The notes under the pieces: generated by a model | The model's database searches: none | Told to the model about the DNA's origin: nothing | Seen by the model: the letters and a program-made list of their open reading frames with translations, nothing else | Shown here: positions 12,973 through 24,409 of the stretch, piece after piece | Position numbering within the stretch: position 1 is the stretch's first letter | Layout: the number at the start of each line of letters is the position of its first letter | From: Porites lobata | Lineage: Eukaryota > Cnidaria > Anthozoa > Scleractinia > Poritidae | DNA: 64,000 nucleotides | NCBI GenBank assembly: GCA_942486035.1 | Contig: CALNXK010000022.1 | Span: 2,902,001-2,966,000 of the forward strand | Direction: 5' to 3' | Program-made: the position numbers and the translations under genes

Positions 12973-14820
12973 CTATCAGTGAAAATTAAAGTTTGACTTG
13001 TGAGAAGGTCATATTTAAATATACAATTATTGTTCTCCACAATTAACTTTTACACTTGGGTAAAAATTAGAGGAAACTTAGACTTCTATATTTAGTGGTA
13101 CAAAGCCCAGTTTTGGTGTTCTATTTCGTACGAGGAAAATTCAGAGTAGAAAACATTGTGAAAGTTATGGCCCCATGTAACACGTAAATAGTAATTTGTA
13201 CATAAATTTCTGTGTTACTTCAGTTTTATCTTTGTGGGTTTAACCAAATGATGAACAATGAAATGTCTAACAAAAAATAGAACAGAGTAAAAAGGTGATA
13301 GATAGACCATTGCACACTAGGGTCATTAAGGAAAAATTATGACCCGAAAAGAGGAAAGAATGAAATAGAATCTTATAACAAGTAGTGGCCAGCAGTAATA
13401 AGACAGTTAGTAGCTCGAATAACTATCCCTAAAAGTCAACATTTGCACTTGCTTCCCTCTTTGTAATGAGCTTTTATATTCAGTCTACAACTGACATAAC
13501 CACTCTGGACAGTACAGTACATTTAGCAACAATACCCACATAATAGCTAATGGTACTAACATATCTCATTATCATGATTACTACTCATTTATACGGTCTA
13601 ATACTGGGTTACCTCTATCTCACCTCATGTTTTCTAATCATTGCAATAAACAACTTGCATGATAAAAATTTTTTTTCGAAACTACAACATATACCTAAAC
13701 ACAGTGGTTGAGGTCGCACAAGAGACTCCCAACATAGTGCACCTTCCTCATAACTGTAACTTACCATTAAAGGGACAGGTTCACAGCTTGGCACATGTGC
13801 ATTGATCAAATTACTTTTTTTCTGCATTATTATGATTGTATCAGTTAACAATCCCACTGAGATGTATATCAGCGATCACATACTATAGTAAACCCAAGTA
13901 GAATGCAGAGAGCTACGGTAAATTTGCAGGAAATGTTAGTGGATTGTACCAGCACCACCAACATTGAATTTACTTTACATCCGAAGGTTTTATTCCATAG
14001 TTGATAAATTTACAGCTATTTGCACATGGTTGCATTACATGTGAAACTTTAACAAGAAAATTTCACACCCAAGCAATCCACCCACAGTTCCGATAGGTTC
14101 TTTGACAACTTTATTATGACATAATATTGCTGGCAGACATGCTACAGCATGTACGGACAGAAAAAACAGCATTTTGATTCAAGAGCATGCACAGAACAAT
14201 GAACCCTTCCCTTTAAGTAATAATATTATTGCATCGAAAAAATTTCTCTGAGAGGTTTTTCATTTAAAGTTATGTCCCTGTGAACAATACAGGAAGTACA
14301 GAAAACACAGTATGAAGTATGTGAATAAATGAACCAACGCGTGTGCAAAATAACGTCCCAAATGTCTCAATAGCAAAGAGTAAAATATTCACATGTTTAA
14401 CCATGACATACCAAATTCATCTACGCAGTTAATGATGTGAATTTCCCCAGAGGCACACTGGTGACCTTGGTTCAAAAATGCCATGATTTGGGAAAATTGG
14501 CACAAATATTCCATCCTGTTCATGAAATGCAAAAAAAGTATATAGAGTTACTCTAATTTACGTTCTTTAAAAAGCCAAACTCCTTTCTTTTTGGAAAGTC
14601 AAGACTACAGAAAGCTTATCCTCTTTTCATGAAATAAACCCTCCTTTGGGTGCACAGTCGCCGGGAATAATTAAAACTCCACAATTTTGGTGAAGAAATT
14701 TTTCTGTACCAGGACCGACTGAAATCTATATCGAAATCAAAACTGAGCAATATATAGCTTCCACATGGCATAATTATGTGCTCACTAACAAACCACTGGT
14801 GTTAAGTTCAACAACTGTAC

Positions 14821-15153
14821 CTTCCACAACTCCAAAACATGGTAATTGTTGATATTCACGTGAAGCTTTTTCGCGCACTCCAAACATAACAGAGTTTTGG
14901 GGCCGCAATATCTGCATCTCACTGCAGCAGCAGACGTCTGACACCAAACGCAGGCTGTCTTTGGAAGAAATGAGTCCTCGAACGTTACGGAAACAAGTCT
15001 ATCACGCAATTCCTCCCATTTCAGTTGCTCCTGAATGCGGCGATTTTCATGAGCGGTCACAGAGTGACGCTGAAAATCGTCAGGTCCATCCAAATCTGGC
15101 ACAGCTACAGTACACTCATTCACCGTTAATGAGGCGCTGCAAGAAGGTTCCAT
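14821..15153 (-). CDS. KDZ transposase N-terminal exon with Cys cluster
   Basis: This is a 111-codon open segment from MEPSC to LELWK, ending at a GTACAG donor in phase 0. Residues CVWC, CRYC and CLEC followed by H form the zinc-cluster module typical of KDZ proteins. The upstream frame (VEKTGYFSVLEPGKNEEA) suggests the protein begins earlier. An ATG at 15,287 (MKRIKRGSFKATF) is a candidate start, but it lies in another frame, so one more break is likely near 15,235. Confidence 0.6.
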
Positions 15154-15299
15154 CGAGGCACCTGCACTGAGGCTGTTGATCGCTTCCTCATTTTTGCCTG
15201 GTTCAAGGACAGAGAAATATCCTGTCTTCTCGACCCTCTTCTATCAATAAATGTCGCTTTAAATGATCCGCGCTTAATGCGTTTCATAATACTGCAAGA

Positions 15300-16344
15300 A
15301 TTGCGTAGAATGGCGTGCCCAAAAAAAATCAAAACAAGTTCGCACTGTCACGTAATTGAACAATTTTCATGCAACTACGACGGAAACTTGGACGAGATAA
15401 GAAAGAAGAAAAAGAAGGGAAATGAGTAAATCTTTTCTGTTACTGCAAGTTCCTCGTAAGGGAGTAAACTACAAGGTGGCACGCAGGTGAAAGTCGGTCA
15501 ATCATAGAACAACTCAGTCCGCCATGATGATCGTCTTTCGCCTCATTCTAATCTAAACGATGATTGGTCAGAATAAGGATAATACGAGCCTTTGTTATGT
15601 TAGCTGGCACGGATGATCATCTTACCTGGCTATCACCCGTAATTCTAAATTTAGAAAATTTGGGTTTGACCCATTTAGAATCCGAGATACGGGTGTTTCT
15701 TTTTGCTGGAACGTTTTTTTCTCTCGCGGAAAGTGAGTACTCTTGGCCGTAGCGTTTATTTGCTGGAAGCAAGAAGATTTAAGTGGTTGGTAACAGAAAG
15801 TTAAGAGGGAATGTTAACCAAAATTTTGTTATTTAATCTTCTGAAGATGTCTTAGTTCTAACTCGAAATTTTCCTAGAGTAGTAAATACAGTTTCGTTTT
15901 TTCGTAAAGGCTGAGTCGATGAATTTCTCCCGCCAACACTTTGCATAATTAGCATTGTTTTCAGTTTCTCTCGGAACGAGTCCCAATAGAATTTGCAAGT
16001 TTGGGACAGATCTGGAAAAAAAGATAAGCAGGCGACTGGTCACCGTTTGATTTCAGCAAATTTGTGTCTTAGTTAGAGCAAGAAATGAATGTAATTTACT
16101 AAATAACGGCGTCTGTATTTTTTCTTTCCCTCAGTTGCCTCTTTTCTCGTCCCGATTGATTCACAGAGGATTCTAGATCTAAAAGTAAAGAAAAGCTCGT
16201 CTAATTATTTTTACAGCAGTTAAGCACTATGGTGCTGGGTGTCTTCCTAAAGAATGCGTCATTCAGTACAGGTATGCATCATAATTCCAATTCCATTTTA
16301 ACACTGAAATGAGCAACAAATTACAAATCAGTTGCGAATGTGTC
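15300..16344. other. Intergenic, nothing recognised
   Basis: AT-rich sequence 5' of the KDZ gene. It contains a loose inverted repeat around 15,640-15,695 (ACCCGTAATTCTAAATTT and a partner ending ATACGGGT). I see no convincing exon. Confidence 0.35.
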
Positions 16345-17879
16345 CTAAAGGATTTTTCGCAGATAAAAATTCATGTCCTCACCATTCACCACTCGCACAA
16401 GCTCAAGATCGTCATCACTGGGACCCTACATAAAAACAAATTATAATAGATAAATATAAGCTAACTAGCTGATAAGTATAAAGTGTTCCATCACGAGATT
16501 AGAAATAAAATGCATTCGTTGGTCGATGTATACGCATTTAATATTGGAAATTGCATACCAGAATTGCTTTTGTGCTAAGAGTTATTGCATGGGTGCTTTG
16601 AAATGTTGACGTCTTCTAATCAATTAAACAGCTCTTGTTGTACATGTTTGTAGTAAGTCATAAATTGGTAATCATGAGTGGTGTTTTGTGTTTTGCTTGT
16701 ACATTAACCAGACAGTTTCAGAAGAGACCATTCGCAAGATTACGTCATTTTAATATCAATACCAGACTCCATACAGGTTTTTGTATTCTTGTGCAAATTA
16801 GGGCTTTTGTCAATTTAACCTCGCTGGGCTGAAAAAAAATTGAAAAGGAAATGGATTCTCGCAGTTATAGTGAAATGACGCCATCTTGCAATGGCGTATT
16901 ACTTAATGCGTGCCTTGAAAATTTGACCTCTTAACTGCCTTTAATAACAGTTAAGCTATGTTTCGTATTAAGTCGTTCTGTAAAATTTGTTTCAAGTTTT
17001 ATTGAGAAGCGAGTCGTCGTGTTAGCTAATGAAAAAAGAGAAAAGTTGATCCTTCACTTTTGTCGTATCTATAAACATGAAACTATGGAAAAAGGGGTAT
17101 TTACCTCGTGATCATTTCTCTTTTCTTTGTTACTATCACCAGAAGCTGGAATGGAATAAAAGGGTAGCATAATAAAATAAATTTGACATCCAAATTTCAC
17201 ACTGTCAATTTTTAATTACCAGCTGTTTGCTGTAAAAAGCTCAAATCCCGACTTCACACGAATGTGAACAGAGACTGGTATTAACCGAGTTTGCAAATTT
17301 TTACCTGATCTGACCTGCTTGTCATACCTTTTTTCCAATACAGTACAACAGAAAAAAAAGATACAGCAGAAAAAGAATGAGAAGACAAATTTTAATATTA
17401 TTTATCTTCGTATTAAGACTTCCATAATTTACCTTCAGCGGTTCCTTCAACGTGTCCGGATCCTGCTCCGTCCGCCTCATTCGACTCGGTAACTGCAATG
17501 ACACCATTGAAATTGTATAGTAAGAGTTTGCTGTAATATAAAGACATCATGTCTAACTCCCCGGGTTTAACCCATGCTACAACCCTTTTTTTTTGTCGCC
17601 GCAGCATTATACAAATAAACTCGTGAGGTCAATGTAATCACTCCCTTCAGCGCTCTCACTATCGGCATGTGGCAAGTCTAGCTGATATCCTAAGTTATGG
17701 CATCAGTTGAAAAACTTCTCTTCTCTTATTTTCCTTCATAATACATCCCTCTTCCAGTTTACACAGGTTCAGAGTGTCACAAGTTTTGTCCTAGTTATAA
17801 AGACTTTCATACTTACCTTCCGCGGCCCCCTCAACAGCAGTGCCTGCTTCATTTGAGGGCTCGGGAACTAGAGGTGGGA
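16345..17879 (-). CDS. 3' exons of an unidentified acidic protein
   Basis: Four exons join in phase at GT/AG sites: 17879-17817 (63 nt), 17492-17433 (60 nt), 17145-17105 (41 nt) and 16425-16345 (81 nt, stop TAG). They read VPPLVPEPSNEAGTAVEGAA, VTESNEADGAGSGHVEGTAE, ASGDSNKEKRNDHE and GPSDDDLELVRVVNGEDMNF, ending LRKIL. The first two are symmetric phase 1-1 exons of similar sequence, so one probably arose by duplication of the other. The 5' exons are not found. They would lie above 17,880, possibly beyond the minisatellite. There is no recognisable domain and I assign no function. The exon structure is the main evidence that it is a gene. Confidence 0.55.
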
Positions 17880-18245
17880 CTACAAAAAGACCAATGTCAT
17901 TGTATTACAGTTCGTTGTCTAAACAATAATGCGTATCAGGTGTGCAATTGTGCTTACAGTTGTATTACAGTTCGTTGTATAAATATAATCTGAGATGTCC
18001 GAACCAGACTTATGAATGTCCAAGAAGCTTCTTGAGTGGTGCCTGAAAGATTATTGCGTCATTAAGTTGACATTATTATTATTATTATTTCCGTCATCAT
18101 CATCATCATCATATCATTATTACTACTAGTACAGGATCCCATCAGTACTATTATTATTGTTACTGTTAATCCTGAGTTATTGCATCATCATTATTTTTGC
18201 CTTCATAATACAACAGTCATATTACACATGGTCAACGTGTTACAA

Positions 18246-20655
18246 GTACTGAAAGACTTTCAAGAAAGAACACGGGTAATAAGGAAAAAATTAGCACCAA
18301 ATCAAACAAAAAAAGACTACAAGGAAATAAAAGGACTATTAAGGACGGAAAGGGACTGGTTAAAACCGAAAAGGACTAGTACGGAAAGAAAAGGACGACT
18401 TAAAGCACTAAAGGACTAGTAAGGACGGAAAAGAACAAATACAAACGGAAAAGAACTTAAGGACATAAAAGGACTAATAAGGACATAAAAGGACTAGTTA
18501 GGACAGAAAAGGACTAATATAAAAGACTAGTAAAGACAGAAAAGGACTAGTAAGGACAAGAAAGGTCTAGTAAGGACAGAAAAGGACTAGTAAGGACACA
18601 AAAGGACTAATAAGGACAGAAATGGACTAACGAGGACATAAAAGGACGGAAAAGGACTAGTAAGGACTAAAAAGGACTAATAAGCACAGAAAAGGACTAA
18701 TAAGGACAGAAAAAGACTAGTAAGGACATAAAAGGACAGAAAAGGACTAGTAAGGACAAAAAAGGACTAGTAAGGACAGAAAAGGACTAATAAGGACAGA
18801 AAAGGACTAGTAAGGACAGAAAAGGACTAATAAGGACGTAAAAGGACGGAAAAGGATTAGTAAGGACAGAAAAGGACTAGTAAGGACACAAAAGGACTAA
18901 TAAGGACGTAAAAGGACATAAAAGGACTAGTAAGGACATGAAAGGACTAGTAAGAACAGAAAAAGACTAGTAAGGACACAAAAGGACTAATAAGGACATA
19001 AAAAGACGGAAAAGGACAGAAAAGGACGGTAAAGGACTAGTAAGGACGGAAAAGGACTAGTAAGGACGGAAAAGGACTAGTAAGGACAAAGAAGGACGGT
19101 AAAGGACATAAAAGGACTAGTAAGGACAGAAAAGGACTAGTAAGGCTAGAAAAGGACTAGTAAGGACATAAAAGGACTAGTAAGGACACAAAAGAACTAA
19201 TAAGGACAGAAAAGGACTAGTAAGGACAGAAAAGGACTAATAAGAACAGAAAAGGACGGAAAAGGACAGAAAAGGACTAGTAAGGACACAAAAGAACTAA
19301 TAAGGACAGAAAAGGATTAGTAAGGACAGAAAAGGACTAATAAGGACAGAAAAGGACTATTAAGGACATAAAAGGACTAGTAAGGACGTAAAAGGACTGA
19401 AAAGAATTAGTAAGGACAGAAAAGGACTAATACGGACAGAAAAGGACGGAAAAGGACACAAAAGGATTAGTAAGGACACAAAAGGACTAATAAGGAAGTA
19501 AAAGGACGGAAAAGGATTAGTTAGGACACAAAAGGACTAATAAGGACGTAAAAGGACATAAAAGGACTAGTAAGGACATAAAAGGACTAGTAAGGACAGA
19601 AAAGGATTAGTAAGGACACAAAAGGACTAATAAGGACGTAAAAGGACAGAAAAGGACTAGTAAGGACACAAAAGGACTAATACGGACGTAAAAGGACAGA
19701 AAAGGATTAGTAAGGACAAAAGGACTAGTAAGGACACAAAAGGACTAATAAGGACAGAAAAGGACGGAAAAGGATTAGTAAGGACACAAAAGGACTAGTA
19801 AGGACACAAAAGGACTAATAAGGACAGAAAAGGACGGAAAAGGATTAGTAAGGACACAAAAGGACTAGTAGGGACACAAAAGGACTAGTAAGGACACAAA
19901 AGGACTAATAAGGACGTAAAAGGACGGAAAAGGATTAGTAAGGACATAAAAGGACTAATAAGGACAGAAAAGGACGGAAAAGGATTAGTAAGGACACAAA
20001 AGGACTAATAAGGACGTAAAAGGACATAAAAGGACTAGTTAGGACAGAAAAGGACTAGTCAGGACATGAAAGGACTAGTAAGAACAGAAAAAGACTAGTA
20101 AGGACACAAAAGGACTAATAAGGACATAAAAAGACGGAAAAGGACAGAAAAGGACGGTAAAGGACTAGTAAGGACGGAAAAGGACATAAAAGGACTAGTA
20201 AGGACATAAAAGGACTATTAAGGACGTAAAAGGACATAAAAGGACTAGTAAGGACATAAAAGGACTAATAAGGACGTAAAAGGACATAAAAGGACTAATA
20301 AGGACATAAAAGGACTAATAAGGACAGAAAAGGATTAGTAAGGACACAAAAGGACTAGTAAGGACACAAAAGGACTAATAAGGACAGAAAAGGACATAAA
20401 AGGACTAGTAAGGACATAAAAGGACTAATAAGGACAGAAAAGGATTAGTAAGGACACAAAAGGACTAATAAGGTCGTAAAAGGACATAAAAGGACTAGTA
20501 AGGACATAAAAGGACTAGTAAGGACAGAAAAGGATTAGTAAGGACACAAAAGGACTAATACGGACGTAAAAGGACATAAAAGGACTCGTAAGGACACAAA
20601 AGGACTAGTAAGGACATAAAAGGACATAAAAGGACACAAGGGACAAGCGAGGAGT
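18246..20655. repeat. 2.4-kb minisatellite on a 10-bp unit (AAAGGACNNN)
   Basis: Nearly the whole stretch consists of decamers such as AAAGGACTAG, TAAGGACAGA, TAAGGACATA, AAAGGACGGA and TAAGGACACA. They often alternate as 20-mers (AAAGGACTAGTAAGGACAGA). The plus strand is almost free of C and T outside GAC and CTA/ATA. Edges are degenerate (18,246-18,330 and 20,630-20,655). The 18,180-18,419 ORF is repeat-derived. Higher-order blocks recur, for example near 19,740-19,860. Confidence 0.97.
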
Positions 20656-20856
20656 AGAAAGTACAGAAAAGAGGAGTTTTGAGAAATGCGTACTACTTAC
20701 AAGACGCTGTGCACAGTGTTCAATTAATTTATGTCGCACGACTATATGGTGTGCTACCATGTAGTGCTTACCGCGCACTGCTCCAAACTAACAGCCGGCC
20801 TACACTTAATTCCATCCGCCAAACTGACGTTGACACATTAATGATTCGTACACAAA

Positions 20857-20888
20857 GTAGGGTTAGGGTTAGGGTTAGGGTTAGGGTT
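20857..20888 (+). repeat. Interstitial telomere-type repeat (TTAGGG)n
   Basis: About five uninterrupted copies of the animal telomere hexamer (TAGGGTTAGGGTTAGGG...). It lies 200 bp past the minisatellite and just before tRNA-like sequence. Unique-looking sequence continues on both sides, so this is not a chromosome end. Confidence 0.85.
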
Positions 20889-20929
20889 ATATATTTAAAT
20901 CAAACTGGTATTGGTCACCAAATCCTCGG

Positions 20930-20998
20930 TGGTGTAGGGGTTAGAGTGATGCACTCCAGATCGGATGCTCCGAGTTCGAATCCTACTCATTCTATCCT
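20930..20998 (+). mobile_element. tRNA-derived (SINE-like) fragment
   Basis: GGTGGTGTAGGGGTTAGAGT resembles an A box and GAGTTCGAATCC a B box, about 45 bp apart. The arms do not fold into a proper acceptor or anticodon stem, so I do not call a functional tRNA. Confidence 0.4.
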
Positions 20999-21479
20999 GA
21001 ATTGTTTTTTTCCTTAAAAATTGAAGACACTTTGACTTTTATGAACATTTCATCAAGAAATTTCATATAAGAAAAGTGAAATGTCTTGTGAGAGGAGGAT
21101 GTCAGTTTGGTGGATGGAATCAAGTGACGACCCTAACAGCCCCACGCCGCCATATTGGCCGGGACACCAGTAGACCCTGGGACGAGGATTCCTTCGTGGT
21201 TTATACCACAGGCTACCCACACAATCAGGTATCGTTAAACACAAGCGATCCATGATCGTTCAGAAGAGACTAGCTCGAAACTACGATGCCGTTAAGAAAT
21301 TTCAAAAATCGTTTAGGGGTCATTTGCGCATGGGTGAATATAGATGACTCACTATTCTATTTTGGTTCTCGTAAACAATAATGAGAATCCAATGTATTGA
21401 AAACACCTGTGTAGTATAATGATTTACATATTTGTTCCTTTTTTAGCGGATTACGATCAGAACCACATGCAAATTATAA

Positions 21480-21900
21480 GCCTTAAGAAACTTCTCGGGT
21501 GTTCGCAAGTTCAAATCATTCAAATTTTCGTAATATTTCCAGGAGTTGTGCCATATTCATTTTTAACGAAACGTGCCGCTCGTCTCTGCGTACTCTCAAT
21601 GTCCTTTATCTGTTTTTGAATGTGCGGATCCCATGCGCAACCTCCATATATTCAAGCTGTGGTCTAACTAAAGCAAGATAGGCTTGCTGTTTTACGTTTT
21701 CTGGACATTTACGTAAGTTTTTTCTTATAAAGCCAAGAGATCTGCTGGCTTTGCCTATAATTGCAGCGATTTAGATCACGGGATATCATCTCAACTCCAA
21801 GGTATTTGTGGTGATCAACAGCTTCCAAGGGTTCTCCGTGGATGGTGCGTTGCACAGTATTTCCCATTTTTTTTTGGAACAAGGATTGTTGATAGAGCAT
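21480..21900 (-). mobile_element. LINE (CR1/Rex-like) reverse transcriptase 3' fragment
   Basis: Conceptual translation over two or more frames gives IHGEPLEAVDHHKYLGVEM, then GKASRSLGFIRKNLRKCPEN, then QQAYLALVRPQLEY. This is the order found at the end of non-LTR RT domains (YLGV, LGFIRKNL, LVRPxLEY). The degraded stretch down to 21,500 matches the usual RRAAR region. Several frameshifts and stops make it a dead copy. Confidence 0.8.
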
Positions 21901-21948
21901 GTTTTAGCCATGTTTTTAAACTAGGAATTATTTTGAATGAATGATAAA

Positions 21949-22086
21949 ACAATTATTGAATTCGGCTTTCGTATCATATGAAGAATTATGGAGATCTCGG
22001 AGGGTGTTATCCACCTAGGCCATAACACCCCTCCTCGATCTCCATAATTCTTCATAAGATTACGAAAGCCGAATTCATTAATTGTT
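21949..22086. mobile_element. Near-perfect 138-bp hairpin element
   Basis: The left arm (CAATTATTGAATTCGGCTTT...GGGTGTTAT) and the right arm (ATAACACCC...AAAGCCGAATTCATTAATTG) are reverse complements with few mismatches, separated by about 15 bp. This is a foldback MITE. Confidence 0.85.
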
Positions 22087-22669
22087 AAATATGCTTTGAT
22101 CTTTCAACAAATTCTCTCAACCAATTTTTCAGTCAAGAAATTTATGGAGGCCAGAGTGGAGAATTTGTATCTTGATCTTGGGGCTTAAAGATTTGGTAAA
22201 GGTATCAGCTGCACACATCTACCCAAACTTCCCTTGAGTACCCTACCGTGAAGCAGAAAGCCCATATTCCTGGACTGTGTCGATAGGAACACTCCTGAAC
22301 GCACTACTTTTTACCTTCATATAAATTTAAAATAAGCTTCTCTGTATAACTTGTTGGACACCAAAATAATTTGAGCAGTTTGCCTAGACTTTATCTAATC
22401 GCGTCTGACTATAAAACTAGTGAATATCCGAAGGTTTTTTTTTTACCTTCAACCCTGAGGTAAGGCTTCCAGCTGGTATTAGCCTGTTTAACATTCTAAG
22501 GCAATCTTAACACTTCCGTTCAGCGAAGTACTTGTGACAAATGACAACGAGTTTGATATTGTCTGGTCTGCTACACAGCCGTTTTTAGTGTCGTCACGCA
22601 ACGCTCCTCCACACTAACGGCTGCTGAAAATCGAACCACATTCCTTTCCCGCGATAAGCCAATTAGAAT

Positions 22670-23011
22670 TCAGCTCCCATTTTCTGGAAGGTGTTCGCGC
22701 CACGTTTGGGGCATTGTGACTCTTCTAATCACAGCTTTGCTTTTATCGTTGCCCAATGTGTCAGCGACAGAAAAATCAAAATCGTCGCGTGAAAGCAAGC
22801 AATCAACTAGAGTAGTGTTGTTGTAGTAGAGTCCTTTCAAAATTTTTGAGATAAGCAGCAACAGCAAGCAAGTCGAGCAAATATGACGCACAACATGGAT
22901 ATGCTTATAAAGTTGCCGGGTATAGTTTCGGGAAATCGCTTGTCGATAATTCATAAGATTGCTTTTGTTTGAGTCAGTACTCGCTGAGAGTTTAGTCTTC
23001 CCTGTCTTCAC
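22670..23011 (-). CDS. Unknown small ORF inside the inverted-repeat element
   Basis: The open stretch includes NYRQAISRNYTRQLYKHIHV, CSTCLLLLLISKILKGLYY and ends LPENGS. The first usual ATG is near 22,955. A central hydrophobic run could be a membrane segment. I recognise no family. It could be a fragment carried by the element, or chance. Confidence 0.25.
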   Translation of the reverse strand: MKTGKTKLSASTDSNKSNLMNYRQAISRNYTRQLYKHIHVVRHICSTCLLLLLISKILKGLYYNNTTLVDCLLSRDDFDFSVADTLGNDKSKAVIRRVTMPQTWREHLPENGS

Positions 23012-23362
23012 ATGTACAACAACACAATGAGTACATCCGGCACATGAAATTCATCATACAAATGCACATTAAAAAGAACCAACCGATCCTGGTAAGAGTC
23101 TTATAGGCCTATCAAACCTTTTTTTTTTTCACTTAGAATTTTGTTAACCGCTTAAAACAAACTTTTCTGCAAACAACCTTTTCGTTGCTTGCAGACACAG
23201 AGCTCATCAAAATTCAGCGACGATTGATTGATTTGTCGAAAACTGAGAAGCGTGTTCGCTCCTAGCGCCCCGCGGCTCACGTTTTGTCAAGTTTCTTATA
23301 CATGATTGGTTTGTTCGTTAGACCACAAACACAAAGAGAAAGGAATGTGGTTCGATTTTCAA

Positions 23363-23622
23363 GTAGACTACGAGTAGTCCCCCATTTTTCCTCAGAGATA
23401 GTAGAGCGTGCTAAACGCGAGCGCGCGTGAAAATCACCCCACGCGAGAAAAGGCGACACGCGGCAGGGAGAGGGAAAAATCATTTTTTCATCATCAAATC
23501 ATCATCATTTTTCTCTCTCCCCGCCGCGTGTCGCCTTGTCTCGCGTGGGGTGATTTTCACGCGCGCTCGCGTTTCGCACGCTCTACTATCCCTGAGGAAA
23601 AATGGGGGACTACTCGTAGTCT
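23363..23622. repeat. GC-rich inverted repeat nested in the 22.6-23.7-kb element
   Basis: Two arms of about 110 bp share TAGACTACGAGTAGTCCCCC, CGCGAGCGCGCGTGAAAATC and GGCGACACGCGGC in opposite orientation around an AT-rich centre (23,484-23,506). It looks like an independent foldback insertion. Confidence 0.75.
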
Positions 23623-24139
23623 ATTTTTCAGCAGCCGATAGTGGTGAGGAGCGTTGCGTGACGACACTAAAAACGGCTGTGTAGCAGACTATCGGTCGGG
23701 CCGTTAGTCGAGCAAACAAAGACAAAATCTAGTCAGCGGGAAAACACAATTCATTGAGGCAATTCTCGAAATGTTTAAAGAGCAGCACGTTAAGAAAACA
23801 CTACAAACCACGCTAGAATATAACCTGAACGCTGTGACCGCTTGGTTATAGGTGACTCATATTGTGAGCAGGTCGCGTATACATTAATTACGCACCCGAT
23901 CAACGGCTTATTTAAACAGATTTAAAGTTGCTTTGATTCAAGTGTCTAGTGTATGAGTGAAATGCGAAGTCTTTTGACTACCCCAGTGACCTGCAGCTAT
24001 TGATCCGTACAGCCTACGACCAAGTTGTCTAACTAGTCTCAGTTGTTTAAAAGGTGGATAACTCAATCCGGCACCGGATAAATCTTTCTTTCTTTCTCGC
24101 GCTCCGCGTTCGTTCTCGAACGCTCGCTTCGCTCGCCTG

Positions 24140-24409
24140 CTACAACCAGTTGCAAAAGTACTTGAGACACTGTACCGTATTTTGGCATAAATGGCCTGTC
24201 CATGATCTTGTGCTTGTGATTCCCCGTTCACCCCTTATCAAAGTTGCTAGCAATACAAGACCATGCTCAAAACTTGGAGGAACAACTTTTAATGGGAGGG
24301 AGGAGGGAGGTCAGTATTATATCTCACAGACCTGTGACCAGCAGCGATTTGAAGCAAGAAAGGTCGTTTTTTCGTGGGAGTGTCTCAACATTTTTGTAAC
24401 TGGTTGTAG
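24140..24409. mobile_element. 270-bp MITE with 30-bp terminal inverted repeats
   Basis: The left end CTACAACCAGTTGCAAAAGT...GAGACAC is matched by the right end GTGTCTC...TTTGTAACTGGTTGTAG in reverse complement, with about four mismatches. No coding capacity is supported. Confidence 0.75.

Larger units (their letters stand above)
6122..15287 (-). pseudogene. KDZ-family (Kyakuja-Dileera-Zisupton) transposase, intron-bearing, frame-disrupted
   Basis: KDZ proteins are fungal and animal transposases with a Cys-cluster N-terminus. Exons I can join: 15153-14821, 14515-14412, 12972-12752, 11546-11497, 11401-11320, 11065-10898, 10359-10214, 10058-9877, 9722-9639, 9250-about 9072, 8679-8590, about 8256-8187, 7923-7862, 7530-7462, 7252-7065 and 6705-6122. 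Motifs in order: the Cys cluster CVWC...RCRYC...CLEC; CRCEPP...WPGSP; CMDACFGLSRKK; CNHFHAGEV; VCRHDFPKGF; MYDVACILSKHL; IFHCYGHKASC; LTDGEGTERLW; a long coiled C-terminus and an acidic tail. The D, D and E in the third, sixth and eighth motifs fit a DDE-like triad (inference). Frame breaks occur near 14,465, in the G5 run at 10,277-10,281, near 8,210, between the 7.9-kb and 7.5-kb exons, at the T5 run 6661-6665 and near 6,525. The N-terminal Met is uncertain. It is either a recently decayed copy or carries homopolymer assembly errors. Confidence 0.82.
22566..23690. mobile_element. 1.1-kb element with 46-bp terminal inverted repeats
   Basis: The ends 22,566-22,612 and 23,641-23,690 are inverted copies: TCTGCTACACAGCCGTTTTT and AAAAACGGCTGTGTAGCAGA. 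Inside lie a second inverted pair (23,363-23,471 and 23,508-23,622, GC-rich) and a 113-codon minus ORF at 22,670-23,011. No transposase is seen, so it is non-autonomous. Confidence 0.75.

Noticed and set aside
18180..18419. Lys-rich plus-strand ORF
   Set aside because: Its translation is the edge of the decamer minisatellite.
20857..20888. Chromosome end
   Set aside because: Only about five TTAGGG copies with non-telomeric sequence on both sides.
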